Source: Hyphomicrobiales bacterium
GTDB lineage: Bacteria; Pseudomonadota; Alphaproteobacteria; Rhizobiales; Rhizobiaceae
Assembly (NCBI GenBank): GCA_900472785.1
Contig: UCJH01000020.1
Coordinates: forward strand, 2,388-66,387
Direction: 5' to 3'
Length of the DNA stretch: 64,000 nucleotides
Shown: piece by piece, positions 1 to 9,116 of the stretch
Position numbering within the stretch: position 1 is the first letter of the stretch
Layout: every line of letters starts with the position of its first letter
The notes under the pieces: model-generated
The model's input: the letters and a program-made list of their open reading frames with translations, nothing else
Databases searched by the model: none
Told to the model about the DNA's origin: nothing
Program-made: the position numbers and the translations under genes

Positions 1-239
1 GAGAGATCGATGCCGCCGGTCATGATGACGAAAGCCATGCCGAGCGCGATGAGCGCGAACATCGAATTGTAACGCAGGAAACTCAGGATGTTGAATGGCG
101 ACAGGAAGTAGTCGTAGCGCAGCGCACCGAATAGAAGGAGGCCGCCGAGCGCCAGGAGCACGCCGAGCCGTGAGAAATCCCCGGAGGATTTGGGAATGAA
201 AGTCCGCGAGACGGTGTTCAGAATTGCGTTCATGTCCAT
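1..239 (-). CDS. Ribose-type ABC transporter permease (partial, N-terminal part)
   Basis: Only the first ~80 codons lie in the window; the gene continues past base 1. The frame starts at 239 (ATG overlapping the TGA of the upstream permease as TGATG; a second ATG follows at 233). It reads a short cytoplasmic leader, a hydrophobic segment around residues 27-40, then a second membrane segment ending in TGGIDLS, the signature of RbsC/BPD_transp_2 permeases. It is the last gene of a minus-strand operon (binding protein, ATPase, permease, permease), so it should form the second half of the membrane channel. Family assignment is firm; the substrate is unknown. Confidence 0.85.
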   Translation of the reverse strand, partial: MDMNAILNTVSRTFIPKSSGDFSRLGVLLALGGLLLFGALRYDYFLSPFNILSFLRYNSMFALIALGMAFVIMTGGIDL

Positions 240-1234
240 CACACCTTGTCGGCACGTTGCTGGATGAAGACGGCAACAACGATCAGGCCGGCCTTGACGA
301 GAAGGGCCGCGGCATCCGGCACTCCGTTTGCGAGCAGCGTGTAGCGCACCAGCTGGATGACGAAGGCGCCGAGCAGCGTGCCGAGGATATTGGCGCGGCC
401 GCCCGTCAGCAGCGTGCCGCCAACCGCGACCGCCGCGATGGCGTCGAGTTCCATGCCGAGCCCGACGAGATTGGCATCGCTTGAGGAGTTGCGGGCAACG
501 ACGATGAGGCCGGCGAGAGCCGCCAGCGCGCCGCTGATGACATAGACGAAGGTCTTGACGCGCTTCACCGGAATGCCGGTCAGACGCGCGGCCTTCTCGT
601 TGCCGCCGACAGCGATGATCTGCCGGCCGACGACGGAGTAGCGGATCAGGCAGTAGGCCGCGAGCGCCACGACGATCATGATGATGACCTGGGCCGGAAT
701 GCCCAGAATACGGCCCATGCCGATAAACTGGAAGGCATCGTTCTTGAACACCTGAAGGTTGCCGTTGGTGGCGACCTGCGCAATGCCGCGTCCGGCAATG
801 AACAGGACCAGCGTCGCGACGATCGGCTGGATCGAGAAATGCGTGACGAGAAAGCCGTTGAACCAGCCGAAGCCCATGACGATGATGATCGGCACGATGA
901 AGGACAGGGCAACGGCAAGCGCCATGTTATCGATCGGGAACAGCTTGCCCATGAAGATCATCGGGGCGATTGCGCCGGAAATCGCCATCAGCGAGCCGAC
1001 GGACAGATCGATGCCGCCGGTGGCGATCACCAGCGTCATTCCCGTTGCCACGATGACGATGGTCGCCACCTGCGTCAGGTTTACGTTGAGTGTTTGCCAG
1101 GACAGGAAATTGGGTGTGACGACCACATTGAACAGCAGCAGCGCCAGAAAGGCGATGAAGGTGCCGTAGCGTCCGATCCATTCCATGGGTGTCAGCCGGG
1201 GCGGTGCGGATGTAGGGGTCTCAGTCACTGTCAT
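239..1234 (-). CDS. Ribose-type ABC transporter permease
   Basis: 331-residue inner-membrane permease of the RbsC/BPD_transp_2 family. It has about eight to ten hydrophobic segments and TGGIDLSVGSL near residue 72, the conserved permease motif of carbohydrate uptake type 2 transporters. GGNEKAARLTGIPV near residue 210 lies in the cytoplasmic loop that contacts the ATPase. It starts one base after the ATPase stop codon and its own stop overlaps the start of the second permease, so translation is coupled. The substrate is probably a pentose, hexose or polyol, but nothing in the sequence fixes it. Confidence 0.92.
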   Translation of the reverse strand: MTVTETPTSAPPRLTPMEWIGRYGTFIAFLALLLFNVVVTPNFLSWQTLNVNLTQVATIVIVATGMTLVIATGGIDLSVGSLMAISGAIAPMIFMGKLFPIDNMALAVALSFIVPIIIVMGFGWFNGFLVTHFSIQPIVATLVLFIAGRGIAQVATNGNLQVFKNDAFQFIGMGRILGIPAQVIIMIVVALAAYCLIRYSVVGRQIIAVGGNEKAARLTGIPVKRVKTFVYVISGALAALAGLIVVARNSSSDANLVGLGMELDAIAAVAVGGTLLTGGRANILGTLLGAFVIQLVRYTLLANGVPDAAALLVKAGLIVVAVFIQQRADKV

Positions 1235-1235
1235 G

Positions 1236-2729
1236 TCAATTCACCTGATGGGCCATTGCCGTCATCAGCGCGGTTTCGCTGAGTTCGGATTTCGGCAGCG
1301 TCGCGACCGACCGGCCGTCGCTGAGGACGGTGACGGTATCGGCGGCGGCCAGCAATTCTTCGAGTTCGGAAGAAATCATCAGCACGCTCAACCCGTCGTC
1401 GGCAAGCCGGCGCAGGAGTTTGAGGATCTCCGCCTTGGCGCCGATGTCGATGCCGCGCGTGGGCTCGTCGATGATCAGAATGCGGGGGTCGGTGCAGAGC
1501 CAGCGCGCCAGCAAAACCTTCTGCTGGTTGCCGCCGGAGAGTTCCTTGATCGGCTGGTCCGGCGAGGCGCATTTGACGCCCAGCGCCTTTATGTACCGGT
1601 CGACGATCTGCTGCTGGCGGGCGCGGTCGACGATGCCCGCTTTCTTCAGCTTCGGCAGCAGCGCCAGCGTCATGTTCTCGCGAATGCTCATCTCAGGAAC
1701 GATGCCGTCGATCTTGCGATCTTCGGAAACCAGCCCGATACCGTCGGCAATCGCGTCGGCCGGTTCGGAATAGGTCCGCTTTTTGCCATCCACCTTGATT
1801 AGGCCGTGCTCCAGCCTGTCGACACCGAAGATGATGCGGGCGGTTTCCGTCCTGCCCGAGCCGAGCAGTCCTGCAAGGCCGGAAATCTCGCCTTCACGCA
1901 CCGTGAGCGAGACATCGCGGACCCGCACGCCGGATCCCGCATTCTCGACGGAAAGACGCACCGGGCGCGTATTGTCGCTGCCGGCCTCACGTGCCATCCC
2001 TTCGAAGGCGGCAAGTTCCTTGCCGAGCATGTTGCGAACCAACTCGATTTTCGGCATGTCCCGCATCGGGCTTTTTGCAACGGTCTGGCCATCGCGCATG
2101 ATCGTCACGCGGTCGCAGATGGCATAGAGCTCATCGAGCCTGTGGCCGATGAACAGCACGGCAACGCCGTTCTTCTGAAACGTCCGGATGGTTTCGAACA
2201 GGATCCCCACTTCCTTCTCGTCGAGCGACGACGTCGGCTCGTCCATGATCACCAGCCGCGCCTTTTGGGTCACTGCGCGGGCAATGGCGATCATCTGGCG
2301 GGTGGCGGCACTAAAATGAGCGACGGGCATGTCGACGTCGATATCGAGATTGAAGGTTTTTAGCACAGCTGCGGCACCCTCTCGCATGGCGCGCCGATCG
2401 AGAAAGCCGAAAATCCGCGGCTCGCGCGACAGATAGATGTTCTCGGCCACGGAGCGCTGCGGCGCCAGGTTGATTTCCTGGTAGATGGTGGCGATGCCGC
2501 TTGCCTGGCTTTCGGCCGGCGACGCAAAGGAAATTTCTCGACCCTCGAAGATGATCGTTCCCTCGTCGCGCTGATACGCGCCGGTCAGAATCTTGATCAA
2601 CGTCGATTTGCCGGCGCCATTCTGGCCCACAAGCGCCATCACTTCACCGCCGTCGATTTCGAGCGATGCCGAGCGCAGCGCCGACACGCCGGAAAAAGCC
2701 TTGGAAATTCCCTGCATGGATAGCAGCAT
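1236..2729 (-). CDS. Sugar ABC transporter ATP-binding protein (two ABC domains)
   Basis: About 497 residues with duplicated RbsA/MglA-type ABC domains. The N-terminal domain has Walker A GQNGAGKS and Walker B VIMDEPTSSLDE. The C-terminal domain has a degenerate Walker A (GLLGSGRTETA), signature LSGGNQQK and Walker B LIIDEPTRGID. This asymmetry is normal for the family: one site hydrolyses, the other is structural. I chose ATG 2729 because GGGAGA lies about 11 bases upstream; ATG 2747 (leader MGENGT) with GAGAGA is a possible alternative. It energises the two permeases downstream and is separated from the binding-protein gene by a strong hairpin (2766-2796). Confidence 0.93.
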   Translation of the reverse strand: MLLSMQGISKAFSGVSALRSASLEIDGGEVMALVGQNGAGKSTLIKILTGAYQRDEGTIIFEGREISFASPAESQASGIATIYQEINLAPQRSVAENIYLSREPRIFGFLDRRAMREGAAAVLKTFNLDIDVDMPVAHFSAATRQMIAIARAVTQKARLVIMDEPTSSLDEKEVGILFETIRTFQKNGVAVLFIGHRLDELYAICDRVTIMRDGQTVAKSPMRDMPKIELVRNMLGKELAAFEGMAREAGSDNTRPVRLSVENAGSGVRVRDVSLTVREGEISGLAGLLGSGRTETARIIFGVDRLEHGLIKVDGKKRTYSEPADAIADGIGLVSEDRKIDGIVPEMSIRENMTLALLPKLKKAGIVDRARQQQIVDRYIKALGVKCASPDQPIKELSGGNQQKVLLARWLCTDPRILIIDEPTRGIDIGAKAEILKLLRRLADDGLSVLMISSELEELLAAADTVTVLSDGRSVATLPKSELSETALMTAMAHQVN

Positions 2730-2765
2730 GGTGCCGTTTTCTCCCATTCTCTCATCATAGAAAAG

Positions 2766-2796
2766 CCGGCCGGTTCGGAGTGTCCGAGCCGGCCGG
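2766..2796 (-). terminator. Intercistronic hairpin between binding-protein and ATPase genes
   Basis: Two 14-base arms (2766-2779 and 2783-2796) pair with a 3-base loop and one G-U pair. On the transcribed (minus) strand the stem is followed by CTTTTC, a short weak T run. It sits just after the binding-protein stop codon (2815-2817) and ahead of the ATPase gene. This is a typical place for an mRNA-stabilising or partly terminating hairpin that leaves periplasmic binding protein in excess over transporter. It is probably an attenuator, because the downstream genes have no other obvious promoter. Confidence 0.65.
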
Positions 2797-2814
2797 AGGT
2801 GCGATCTTGGGAGA

Positions 2815-3798
2815 TCAATAGGCGTTTGCGAGTTCCGCGGCGGCGTTGGAAGGATCGTAGAACTTGTCGGTGTTGATGACCCAGGGCTCGATCGTCTCGC
2901 CCTTGACGTAACGGGCCATGGTTTCGAATGCCTTGGGTCCGAAACGCGGGTTGCACTCAACAACCGCATTGATCTTGCCATCGACGACAGCCTGCACGGC
3001 TTCCTTGCCGCCGTCGATCGACAGCACGAGGATATCCTTGCCGGGCACCTTGCCTGCCGCTTCGATCGCGGCAATGGCGCCGATCGCCATTTCGTCGTTG
3101 TGGGCGTAGATCACATCTGCATCCGGATGCGCCTGCAGCAGGGCTTCGGCCACCTGGCGGCCCTTGTCGCGGGCGAAATCGCCGGTCTGCGAGGCAACGA
3201 TTTCAAAGCCGCCGGCAGCCATGATCGCTTCGTCGAAACCCTTCTTGCGGTCGTTGGCCGGCGAGGAACCGGTCGTGCCTTCGAGTTCGATGATCTTCGA
3301 CTTGCCATTGGCGTTTTTCGCCAGCCACTCGGCCACGCGCTTGCCTTCGTCGATGAAATCCGAGCCGATGAAGGTCAGGTAGTCTTCGCCGGCCTTGGCG
3401 AGGGCCTGGTCGACGTTGCGATCAAGCAGGATGACCGGAATGCCGGCCTTCTTGGCGGCCATGACGGCGGGGATCAGCGGCTTTTCTTCGCGCGGGGCGA
3501 GGAAGATGACATCGACGCCTTGGGCGATCATCGAGTTGACGTCGGCAACCTGTTTGGCGGCGGAGCCGGCAGCATCGGTGTAAACCAGCTGGTAGCCGAG
3601 CTTTTCGGCTTCTGCCTTCATGCTTTCGGTCTGGGCAATGCGCCAGGGATTGTTGGATTCGGTCTGCGCGAAGCCGACCTTGTAGGTGTCTTTCTGGGCG
3701 AGCTTCGGCAGCTCTGCGAACGCGACCGTACCGGCCAGCGCGACGGCGCTGACGGCTGTCGCAGCGAGCAGGAAAGTGCGGCGTGAAATCGTAGACAT
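2815..3798 (-). CDS. Periplasmic sugar-binding protein of ribose-type ABC importer
   Basis: 327-residue type I periplasmic binding protein (Peripla_BP_4, RbsB-like). ATG 3798 is preceded by GGAGGAG. An export signal covers residues 1 to ~28: SRRTFLLAA followed by a hydrophobic stretch ending in VAFA. The RR-x-F-L pattern is compatible with Tat export, although a Sec signal is also possible. Mature features include VGFAQTESNNPWR at the start of domain 1 and YAHNDEMAIGAIAAIEAAGK, a hinge/ligand region typical of ribose and galactose binders. It is the first gene of the minus-strand operon and is divergent from the LacI regulator at 3974, whose product probably controls it. Confidence 0.93.
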   Translation of the reverse strand: MSTISRRTFLLAATAVSAVALAGTVAFAELPKLAQKDTYKVGFAQTESNNPWRIAQTESMKAEAEKLGYQLVYTDAAGSAAKQVADVNSMIAQGVDVIFLAPREEKPLIPAVMAAKKAGIPVILLDRNVDQALAKAGEDYLTFIGSDFIDEGKRVAEWLAKNANGKSKIIELEGTTGSSPANDRKKGFDEAIMAAGGFEIVASQTGDFARDKGRQVAEALLQAHPDADVIYAHNDEMAIGAIAAIEAAGKVPGKDILVLSIDGGKEAVQAVVDGKINAVVECNPRFGPKAFETMARYVKGETIEPWVINTDKFYDPSNAAAELANAY

Positions 3799-3876
3799 CG
3801 GTATTTTCTCCTCCAGAGTTTCCCGGTACTCCTTGCCGGGCGTGAGCATTTTGTGCTTCACATAAGCAAATCTTGC

Positions 3877-3915
3877 GCTAATAATATGAGCAGTCAAGAG
3901 ATAATTTTATGAGCA
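3877..3915. promoter_or_regulatory. Tandem candidate LacI operators in divergent promoter region
   Basis: Two 16-base elements, GCTAATAATATGAGCA (3877-3892) and GATAATTTTATGAGCA (3900-3915), match at 13 of 16 positions. Their starts are 23 bp apart, about two helical turns. The first is an imperfect dyad (GCTAAT against ATGAGC). They lie between the binding-protein gene (start 3798, minus) and the LacI gene (start 3974, plus), where an operator for both transcription units would be expected. Assignment to the adjacent LacI protein is inference. Confidence 0.5.
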
Positions 3916-3973
3916 ACTGCAAAAAAATTATCTGGCATTGCAGCAAGAGAATCTAGGAAAGGTGGCGGGCGAC

Positions 3974-5056
3974 ATGGCCAGGGGAAACGGAAAAGGTGCC
4001 GATACCGGCGAGGATGCGGGCAGCGGTCGCCCGACCATGACCGATGTCGCGCGCGTTGCCGGTGTTTCCCAGTCGAGCGTGTCTCTCGTGTTGAATGAAA
4101 TGTCCGGCGCCCGCATATCCGCGGAAACGCAATCCCGTGTTCGCGAGGCTGCTCATAAAATAGGTTATAAATTACCAAACGTTCGCCGCGACATCGTCGA
4201 GGCGCCGGATGTCGAGAAGGATACGATCGCCTTTATCGTCGATGAGATCTCGACCAGTCCACATCCCGTCGTCAGTCTTGACGGCATTCGCGACTACGCG
4301 TTCGAGCAGGGATTGATGGTCTCCACCCATGTGACGCGCTCCAATCCGGATCTGCAGGATGCGGTAATGCGATCGGTGTTGCGCGACAAGTCGGTCATGG
4401 GCGTGATCTACGCCACGGTCTTCACACGCAAAGTGTCGGTTCCTTCGCAACTGAAGGGGATTCCGACCGTGCTTTTGAACTGCTACACCGAGCCGCGGCA
4501 GCATACAGCCATCGTGCCCGGAGAGGTGGCGGGCGGGTTTTCTGCCACGGCCCATCTGACGGCGCTGGGGCACAAGCGCATCGGTTTCATCAATGGCGAG
4601 CCCTGGATGGATGCGGCCGTCGATCGCCTGAAGGGTTACAAACAGGCGCTCGCCACGGCCGATATCGCCTTTAATGAAAATCTCGTGCGCAATGGCGACT
4701 GGCTCCCCTTGAGAGGGTACGAGGCGGGACTGGAATTGCTGTCGCTTGCCAATCCTCCGACGGCGATCTTCTGCGGTAACGATCTGATGGCCATCGGGGT
4801 CATGGAGGCGGCAGCTGAGCGTGGACTGCGCGTACCTGATGATCTGTCCGTTATGGGATATGACGATCAGGAACTGGCCCGGTATACGCACCCGCCGCTG
4901 TCAACGCTGGTATTGCCGAATTACGAGATGGGTCAAAAAGCAGCCGAAATGCTGATCGACATGGCGATCCATGGAAAGACGCTGCGCCCGATGACCATCA
5001 AGGTCGACGGCCCGATCGTTGTGCGAGGCTCGGTTGCACCGCCGGTGTCGGTTTAG
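3974..5056 (+). CDS. LacI-family transcriptional regulator of sugar importer
   Basis: About 360 residues. The N-terminal LacI helix-turn-helix reads MTDVARVAGVSQSSVSLVLN (residues ~22-41), followed by the hinge helix and a periplasmic-binding-protein-like effector domain with IFCGNDLMAIGVMEAA and a C-terminal dimerisation part. I chose ATG 3974 (AGGAAAGG upstream); a TTG 36 bases earlier is in frame but poorly placed. The gene is divergent from the sugar ABC operon and is presumably its ligand-responsive repressor. It is clearly paralogous to the LacI gene at 6096: both share VVLLNCYT or VLLNCYT, the TAIFC.ND block and the overall length. Confidence 0.92.
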   Translation: MARGNGKGADTGEDAGSGRPTMTDVARVAGVSQSSVSLVLNEMSGARISAETQSRVREAAHKIGYKLPNVRRDIVEAPDVEKDTIAFIVDEISTSPHPVVSLDGIRDYAFEQGLMVSTHVTRSNPDLQDAVMRSVLRDKSVMGVIYATVFTRKVSVPSQLKGIPTVLLNCYTEPRQHTAIVPGEVAGGFSATAHLTALGHKRIGFINGEPWMDAAVDRLKGYKQALATADIAFNENLVRNGDWLPLRGYEAGLELLSLANPPTAIFCGNDLMAIGVMEAAAERGLRVPDDLSVMGYDDQELARYTHPPLSTLVLPNYEMGQKAAEMLIDMAIHGKTLRPMTIKVDGPIVVRGSVAPPVSV

Positions 5057-5149
5057 CTTTCGCCGAGCAGGCGCCCGGCGACAGTGGTGATCTTTAATCC
5101 GTGACGACCGCCGTTTCCGCTGTCGCCACGAATTGCCGCAACGAGGCCG

Positions 5150-5986
5150 TCAGACGGGATCGGCACCCATCACCAAGCCCTCTATGTCGTGCTTCTGGGT
5201 AATCGGCACCAATTCATCGACGACACGGCAAACGAGATGATTGCGGGCAATCTCCGGCAAGGCGTCATACCAATCCCTGGTCACCATCATGTCGTGCAAC
5301 TCGGCATGACCGGCACCCGGGGCGTCGACACCCAAGACCATGACAGGACGGGCGATCGGGGAGAGGTGTTCAGTGCCTCGGTGGACGGTCAGTGCAGAGC
5401 GGCAGGAAATATCGCCCCGCTTGGGATATTTCCGGGTCGCGCGCCCTTGGAAAGGCTCCCACAGAGACTTGTCGGGAAACATTTCGTGTTTCCAATTCCG
5501 CCCGTCATCATATTGCGTGCCCGGAGCAATCTCGAACGGACCCATGTCTTCCGTGACATCGACGCCTGTCAGGTTGAAAGCGAGAGACGTGATCTTGCGG
5601 TCGCGATAGGTCTCGGGAGGCGAGGGGAAATCCCTGTGCCACGGCTGGTACTTGGCGCCCTGAAAGGGCACATCGAAGCCTATTTCCACGATCTGGTAAT
5701 CCGGACCGAGAACGCTCCTGCAGATATCGACCAGCCATGGATGGGTGACGAGATCGACAAAACCGCGGAAGTCTTGCGGATGGATTTCCACATACCAGCG
5801 CCGGGGGCCGCGGCCAACGGCTCCGCCAGGTCGTTGGATAGCCGACCAGAACGCCGTCATCATATCCTCGCGCATTTCGTCGGCCCATTCAGGGGCGAAA
5901 GCGCCTTTCAGGGCGATTATACCGTCTTCGGTAAGCGTCTTCATTTGTCCGGAAAGGTCGTATGCGGCGGGTTGGTGAATGGTCAT
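5150..5986 (-). CDS. Phytanoyl-CoA dioxygenase (PhyH) family Fe(II)/2-oxoglutarate oxygenase
   Basis: 278 residues. The double-stranded beta-helix iron site is visible: H117-x-D119 in YQPWHRDF and a distal His202 followed by Arg203 (TVHRGTEHLSP), which would bind 2-oxoglutarate. PhyH family members hydroxylate small molecules, lipids or side chains; the substrate here cannot be read from sequence. ATG 5986 has AGGAGGAC upstream. The gene is divergent from the LacI regulator at 6096 with a dyad between them. A LacI partner suggests a sugar-like or sugar-linked substrate, and the paralogous regulator of the neighbouring importer suggests the imported compound may be processed by this enzyme. 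That link is inference. Confidence 0.85.
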   Translation of the reverse strand: MTIHQPAAYDLSGQMKTLTEDGIIALKGAFAPEWADEMREDMMTAFWSAIQRPGGAVGRGPRRWYVEIHPQDFRGFVDLVTHPWLVDICRSVLGPDYQIVEIGFDVPFQGAKYQPWHRDFPSPPETYRDRKITSLAFNLTGVDVTEDMGPFEIAPGTQYDDGRNWKHEMFPDKSLWEPFQGRATRKYPKRGDISCRSALTVHRGTEHLSPIARPVMVLGVDAPGAGHAELHDMMVTRDWYDALPEIARNHLVCRVVDELVPITQKHDIEGLVMGADPV

Positions 5987-6021
5987 GGTGAGTCCTCCTT
6001 CTATGAGGGCAGCGTACCTTT

Positions 6022-6037
6022 ACTAATAAATATTAGT
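6022..6037. promoter_or_regulatory. Candidate LacI operator dyad between oxygenase and regulator
   Basis: ACTAAT (6022-6027) and ATTAGT (6032-6037) form a perfect 6-bp inverted repeat with a 4-bp AT spacer. It lies between the divergent PhyH-family gene (start 5986) and the LacI gene (start 6096). It shares the CTAAT core with the candidate operator at 3877-3892, as expected if the two LacI paralogues recognise related sites. Confidence 0.5.
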
Positions 6038-6095
6038 CAATGGATAATAATTTTGCATCCGGCTATGACTTGGTTCGAACTTTCCTGGAGGGGTC

Positions 6096-7163
6096 GTGAG
6101 CAGTCGAAAACTTCTAAAGCGCGTGACCATGATGGACGTGGCAAAGCTGGCCGGGTGTTCGCAGGCGACTGTTTCGGTCGTCTTGAACAACAGTGCAGAT
6201 ATCAAGATTTCCGCAGAGCTCAAGGCGCGGGTCGTGAATGCGGCGCGCTCCATCGGCTACGGTGCGGCGAGCCCGATCAGGCGCGCGGCTCTGCAGGAAT
6301 TGAAAGGCGGCTGTATCGCGTTCATCGTCGATCAACTTGCGACGACGCCTGAAGCTGTCAATGCCATCGAAGGTGCGCGCCAGGAATCCTGGGAAGATGA
6401 TGTCACGATCCTGATCGCCCAATGCCAAGGACGCGCGGATCAGGAGAAAAAAGCCGTCGACCGGCTGCTGCGGGCCGATGTACAGGGCATTGTCTATATG
6501 TCGATCTTCACGCGGCGTATCGCCCTGGACGCCTGCTTCTATGACCTGCCCGTTCCTGTTGTCCTGCTCAACTGCTACACAAGCGATAGCCGTTTTCCCT
6601 CCGTCGTTCCGGATGAAATCACAGGCGGGCGAAACGCAACGGCAGCTTTAATCGAGCTGGGTCACAAGAGGATTGCGACCATATCCGGCGAAACCTTCAT
6701 GGAGGCGGCGCAGGATCGCCTCATCGGATACAAAAAAGCCTTGCGGAAAGCGGGCCTGGCCTACGACAGCCGCTTGGTCGTCGAGGGAAACTGGACGGTG
6801 ACATCCGGGTATGAGGCGACCCGGAAGCTGCTTTCCCTTAGCGATCGACCGACGGCGATTTTTTGTCAAAACGACAAGATGGCGATGGGCTGCTTCACTG
6901 CGATCCGCGATGCCGGTCTCACGGTGCCGGGCGATATCTCCATCGTTGGATACGATGATGACGAGCTTGCCCGCCATCTTCGGCCCCAACTTACGACGCT
7001 CGATCTGCCGCACCGCTCCATGGGCGGGTGGGCTATCCGTCAGCTGGAGAACCGGATCGCCAAAGGCGGCGACCCGTTCGCGGTTCACAAAATGCCTTGT
7101 TCGCTGGTCGAACGCGCTTCAACGGCCCGCCCGGCTGAAGCGGCTTCACCGCTTGAGCCATAG
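6096..7163 (+). CDS. LacI-family transcriptional regulator
   Basis: 355 residues with a GTG start at 6096 preceded by GGAGGGG; the ATG codons at about 6129 lack a ribosome site. The helix-turn-helix is MMDVAKLAGCSQATVSVVLN near residue 12, followed by a ligand-binding domain with VVLLNCYT and TAIFCQNDKMAMGCF. It is paralogous to the regulator at 3974, so the two LacI genes probably arose by duplication together with their targets. It is divergent from the PhyH oxygenase and ends 10 bases before the convergent chemoreceptor gene. Confidence 0.9.
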   Translation: MSSRKLLKRVTMMDVAKLAGCSQATVSVVLNNSADIKISAELKARVVNAARSIGYGAASPIRRAALQELKGGCIAFIVDQLATTPEAVNAIEGARQESWEDDVTILIAQCQGRADQEKKAVDRLLRADVQGIVYMSIFTRRIALDACFYDLPVPVVLLNCYTSDSRFPSVVPDEITGGRNATAALIELGHKRIATISGETFMEAAQDRLIGYKKALRKAGLAYDSRLVVEGNWTVTSGYEATRKLLSLSDRPTAIFCQNDKMAMGCFTAIRDAGLTVPGDISIVGYDDDELARHLRPQLTTLDLPHRSMGGWAIRQLENRIAKGGDPFAVHKMPCSLVERASTARPAEAASPLEP

Positions 7164-7173
7164 CCCTAACCGG

Positions 7174-8916
7174 TCAGACTTCGTCCCAGTCATGGACGAC
7201 AGCGAGCGCCGCCGAACCAGAATATTGGGTGGAGATGCTCTTGCGTGCTTTTCCATAGCTGGATGCGGAACTGTTTCTTCCTGTTTTGAAGCCATCCAGC
7301 GACTGTCGAAGCGAGGCGGCCTGCGAAGCGAGATTGGTGCTTGCCGCCGTGCTTTCCTCGGCCATGGCGGCATTTTGCTGCGTTGCCTGATCCATGGAAT
7401 TCACCGCGACGTTGACTTCCTTCAGTCCGAGCGATTGCTCCCGCGCCGCCTCGACGATCGCCACCACGTTGGAGTTGATATCGCCAACCTGCTGCACGAT
7501 GAGCTCGAGTGAGCGGCCGGTCTGCCCAACGAGGTCGACGCCATTCTTGACGAGCTGGCTGGAGGTGCTGATCAGCGCCTTGATCTCCTTGGCAGCTTTT
7601 GCCGAACGCTGTGCAAGCTCGCGGACCTCCTGAGCGACGACCGCGAAGCCTTTTCCCGCTTCCCCGGCGCGCGCCGCCTCGACCCCCGCATTCAATGCCA
7701 GGAGGTTCGTCTGAAAGGCGATCTCGTCGATAACGCCGATGATACTGGTGATTTCGTTGGAAGACTTTTGAATGTCGTCCATGGCGGAAACGGCGTTTCG
7801 TACGACATCACCGGATGCCTCCGCGCCTTCCTTCGTGCGTGCCACCAGTTTTCCGGCTTCCTGCGCGCGCTCGCTTGAATCCCTGACCGTGGTCGTGATC
7901 TCTTCGAGCGCGGCTGCGGTTTCCTCGAGGGAGGCCGCCTGCTGCTCGGAGCGTTTCGAAAAACTGTCGGCATTCTCGCTGATTTCGCGCGATCCATCGG
8001 CGATTGCCGTCGCATTCTCGCCGATCGCATCAAGCGTTTCGCGCAGACGTATCAGGGTGGTGTTGAAGTTTCCCCTGAGCTCTTCCATCGATGGCACGAA
8101 CGGCGTGGAGAGCTGCGTTGTCAGCTCGCCTTCGGACATGGCTTTCAAACCGATACTGATTGCCTGGATGGCACTCATCCGCTCGGTGACGTCGGTCGCG
8201 AATTTGACGACTTTCGTCACCTTGCCCATGGAATTCAGGATGGGATTGTAGGCAGCCTGAATCCAGATTTCCTTCCCGGACTTTGCCACACGGACAAATT
8301 CGTTGGCGATGAACTCCCCTTGACCCAGCCGCTGCCAGAAGGATGCGTATTCCTGTGTCTCTGTATACTCCTTGCGACAGAAGATACGATGGTGTTTGCC
8401 GACGATCTCGTTAAGGTCGTAACCTAATGTCTGGCAGAAATTTCCGTTCGCCCACAGGATTTCGCCGGATGCAGTGAATTCGATGACAGCCTGAGAACGC
8501 GAAATCGCGTCCAGCTTGCCTGCATCCTCGATTGCCCGTTCCTTGGCCGCCGTGATGTCCGAAGCAAACTTGATCACCTTATAAGGTTTGTTGTTCCTGA
8601 AAACTGCGTTGTACGACGCCTGGATCCAGATTTCGCGGCCACCCTTGGCAATCCGTTTATAGGTGCCTGCGTCAAACGTGCCACCAGCCAGCCTCTTCCA
8701 GAACTCACGATACTCAGGCGAGGCAACCGTCGCGGGATCGCAGAACATGGCGTGGTGTTTGCCCACCATCTCTTCCAGAGAGTAGCCGAGCGCCTTGCAG
8801 AAATTTTCATTCGCGGTGAGAATCTTGCCTTCGAGATTGAACTCGATGACCGCCTGCGATTTTCCCATCGCCTTGATAATGTTTAAAGCGTCCCCAGACG
8901 CGCCATGTCCAAACAT
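7174..8916 (-). CDS. Soluble methyl-accepting chemotaxis protein with two PAS domains
   Basis: 580 residues. Two tandem PAS domains of near-identical pattern (~12-125 and ~135-245), each with SQAVIEF near the start and KEIWIQA or REIWIQA later, are followed by a HAMP-like linker (~250-300) and a long MCP signalling coiled coil (~310-545). The hairpin tip is [21 protein letters not shown], which binds CheA/CheW. No signal peptide or membrane segment is visible, so this is a cytoplasmic receptor probably sensing redox, oxygen or metabolic state through a PAS cofactor such as haem or flavin. The C-terminus HDWDEV only partly resembles the CheR/CheB-binding pentapeptide. ATG 8916 is preceded by GAGGATACT. 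Confidence 0.93.
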   Translation of the reverse strand: MFGHGASGDALNIIKAMGKSQAVIEFNLEGKILTANENFCKALGYSLEEMVGKHHAMFCDPATVASPEYREFWKRLAGGTFDAGTYKRIAKGGREIWIQASYNAVFRNNKPYKVIKFASDITAAKERAIEDAGKLDAISRSQAVIEFTASGEILWANGNFCQTLGYDLNEIVGKHHRIFCRKEYTETQEYASFWQRLGQGEFIANEFVRVAKSGKEIWIQAAYNPILNSMGKVTKVVKFATDVTERMSAIQAISIGLKAMSEGELTTQLSTPFVPSMEELRGNFNTTLIRLRETLDAIGENATAIADGSREISENADSFSKRSEQQAASLEETAAALEEITTTVRDSSERAQEAGKLVARTKEGAEASGDVVRNAVSAMDDIQKSSNEITSIIGVIDEIAFQTNLLALNAGVEAARAGEAGKGFAVVAQEVRELAQRSAKAAKEIKALISTSSQLVKNGVDLVGQTGRSLELIVQQVGDINSNVVAIVEAAREQSLGLKEVNVAVNSMDQATQQNAAMAEESTAASTNLASQAASLRQSLDGFKTGRNSSASSYGKARKSISTQYSGSAALAVVHDWDEV

Positions 8917-9116
8917 AGTATCCTCGAGAATTCAGCAATGGGAAAACTCTGGCCGTGTTGGGTTAACAAGTGCTTGCCACAACCTTACATCATTTGGTGG
9001 ATGACTTCCTGTACAACTCGAAGATGTCAATATTGTCAGAAATTGATTCGGCCGCCGTGTCGCACCGATCCGATCGCGGATAGCACCGTCCTTCGCATCC
9101 CCAGCAAAAGCGATTA

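Noticed and set aside
3938-3973. TTG start for the LacI gene giving 12 extra residues
   Set aside because: No ribosome site; ATG 3974 has AGGAAAGG and fits family N-termini.
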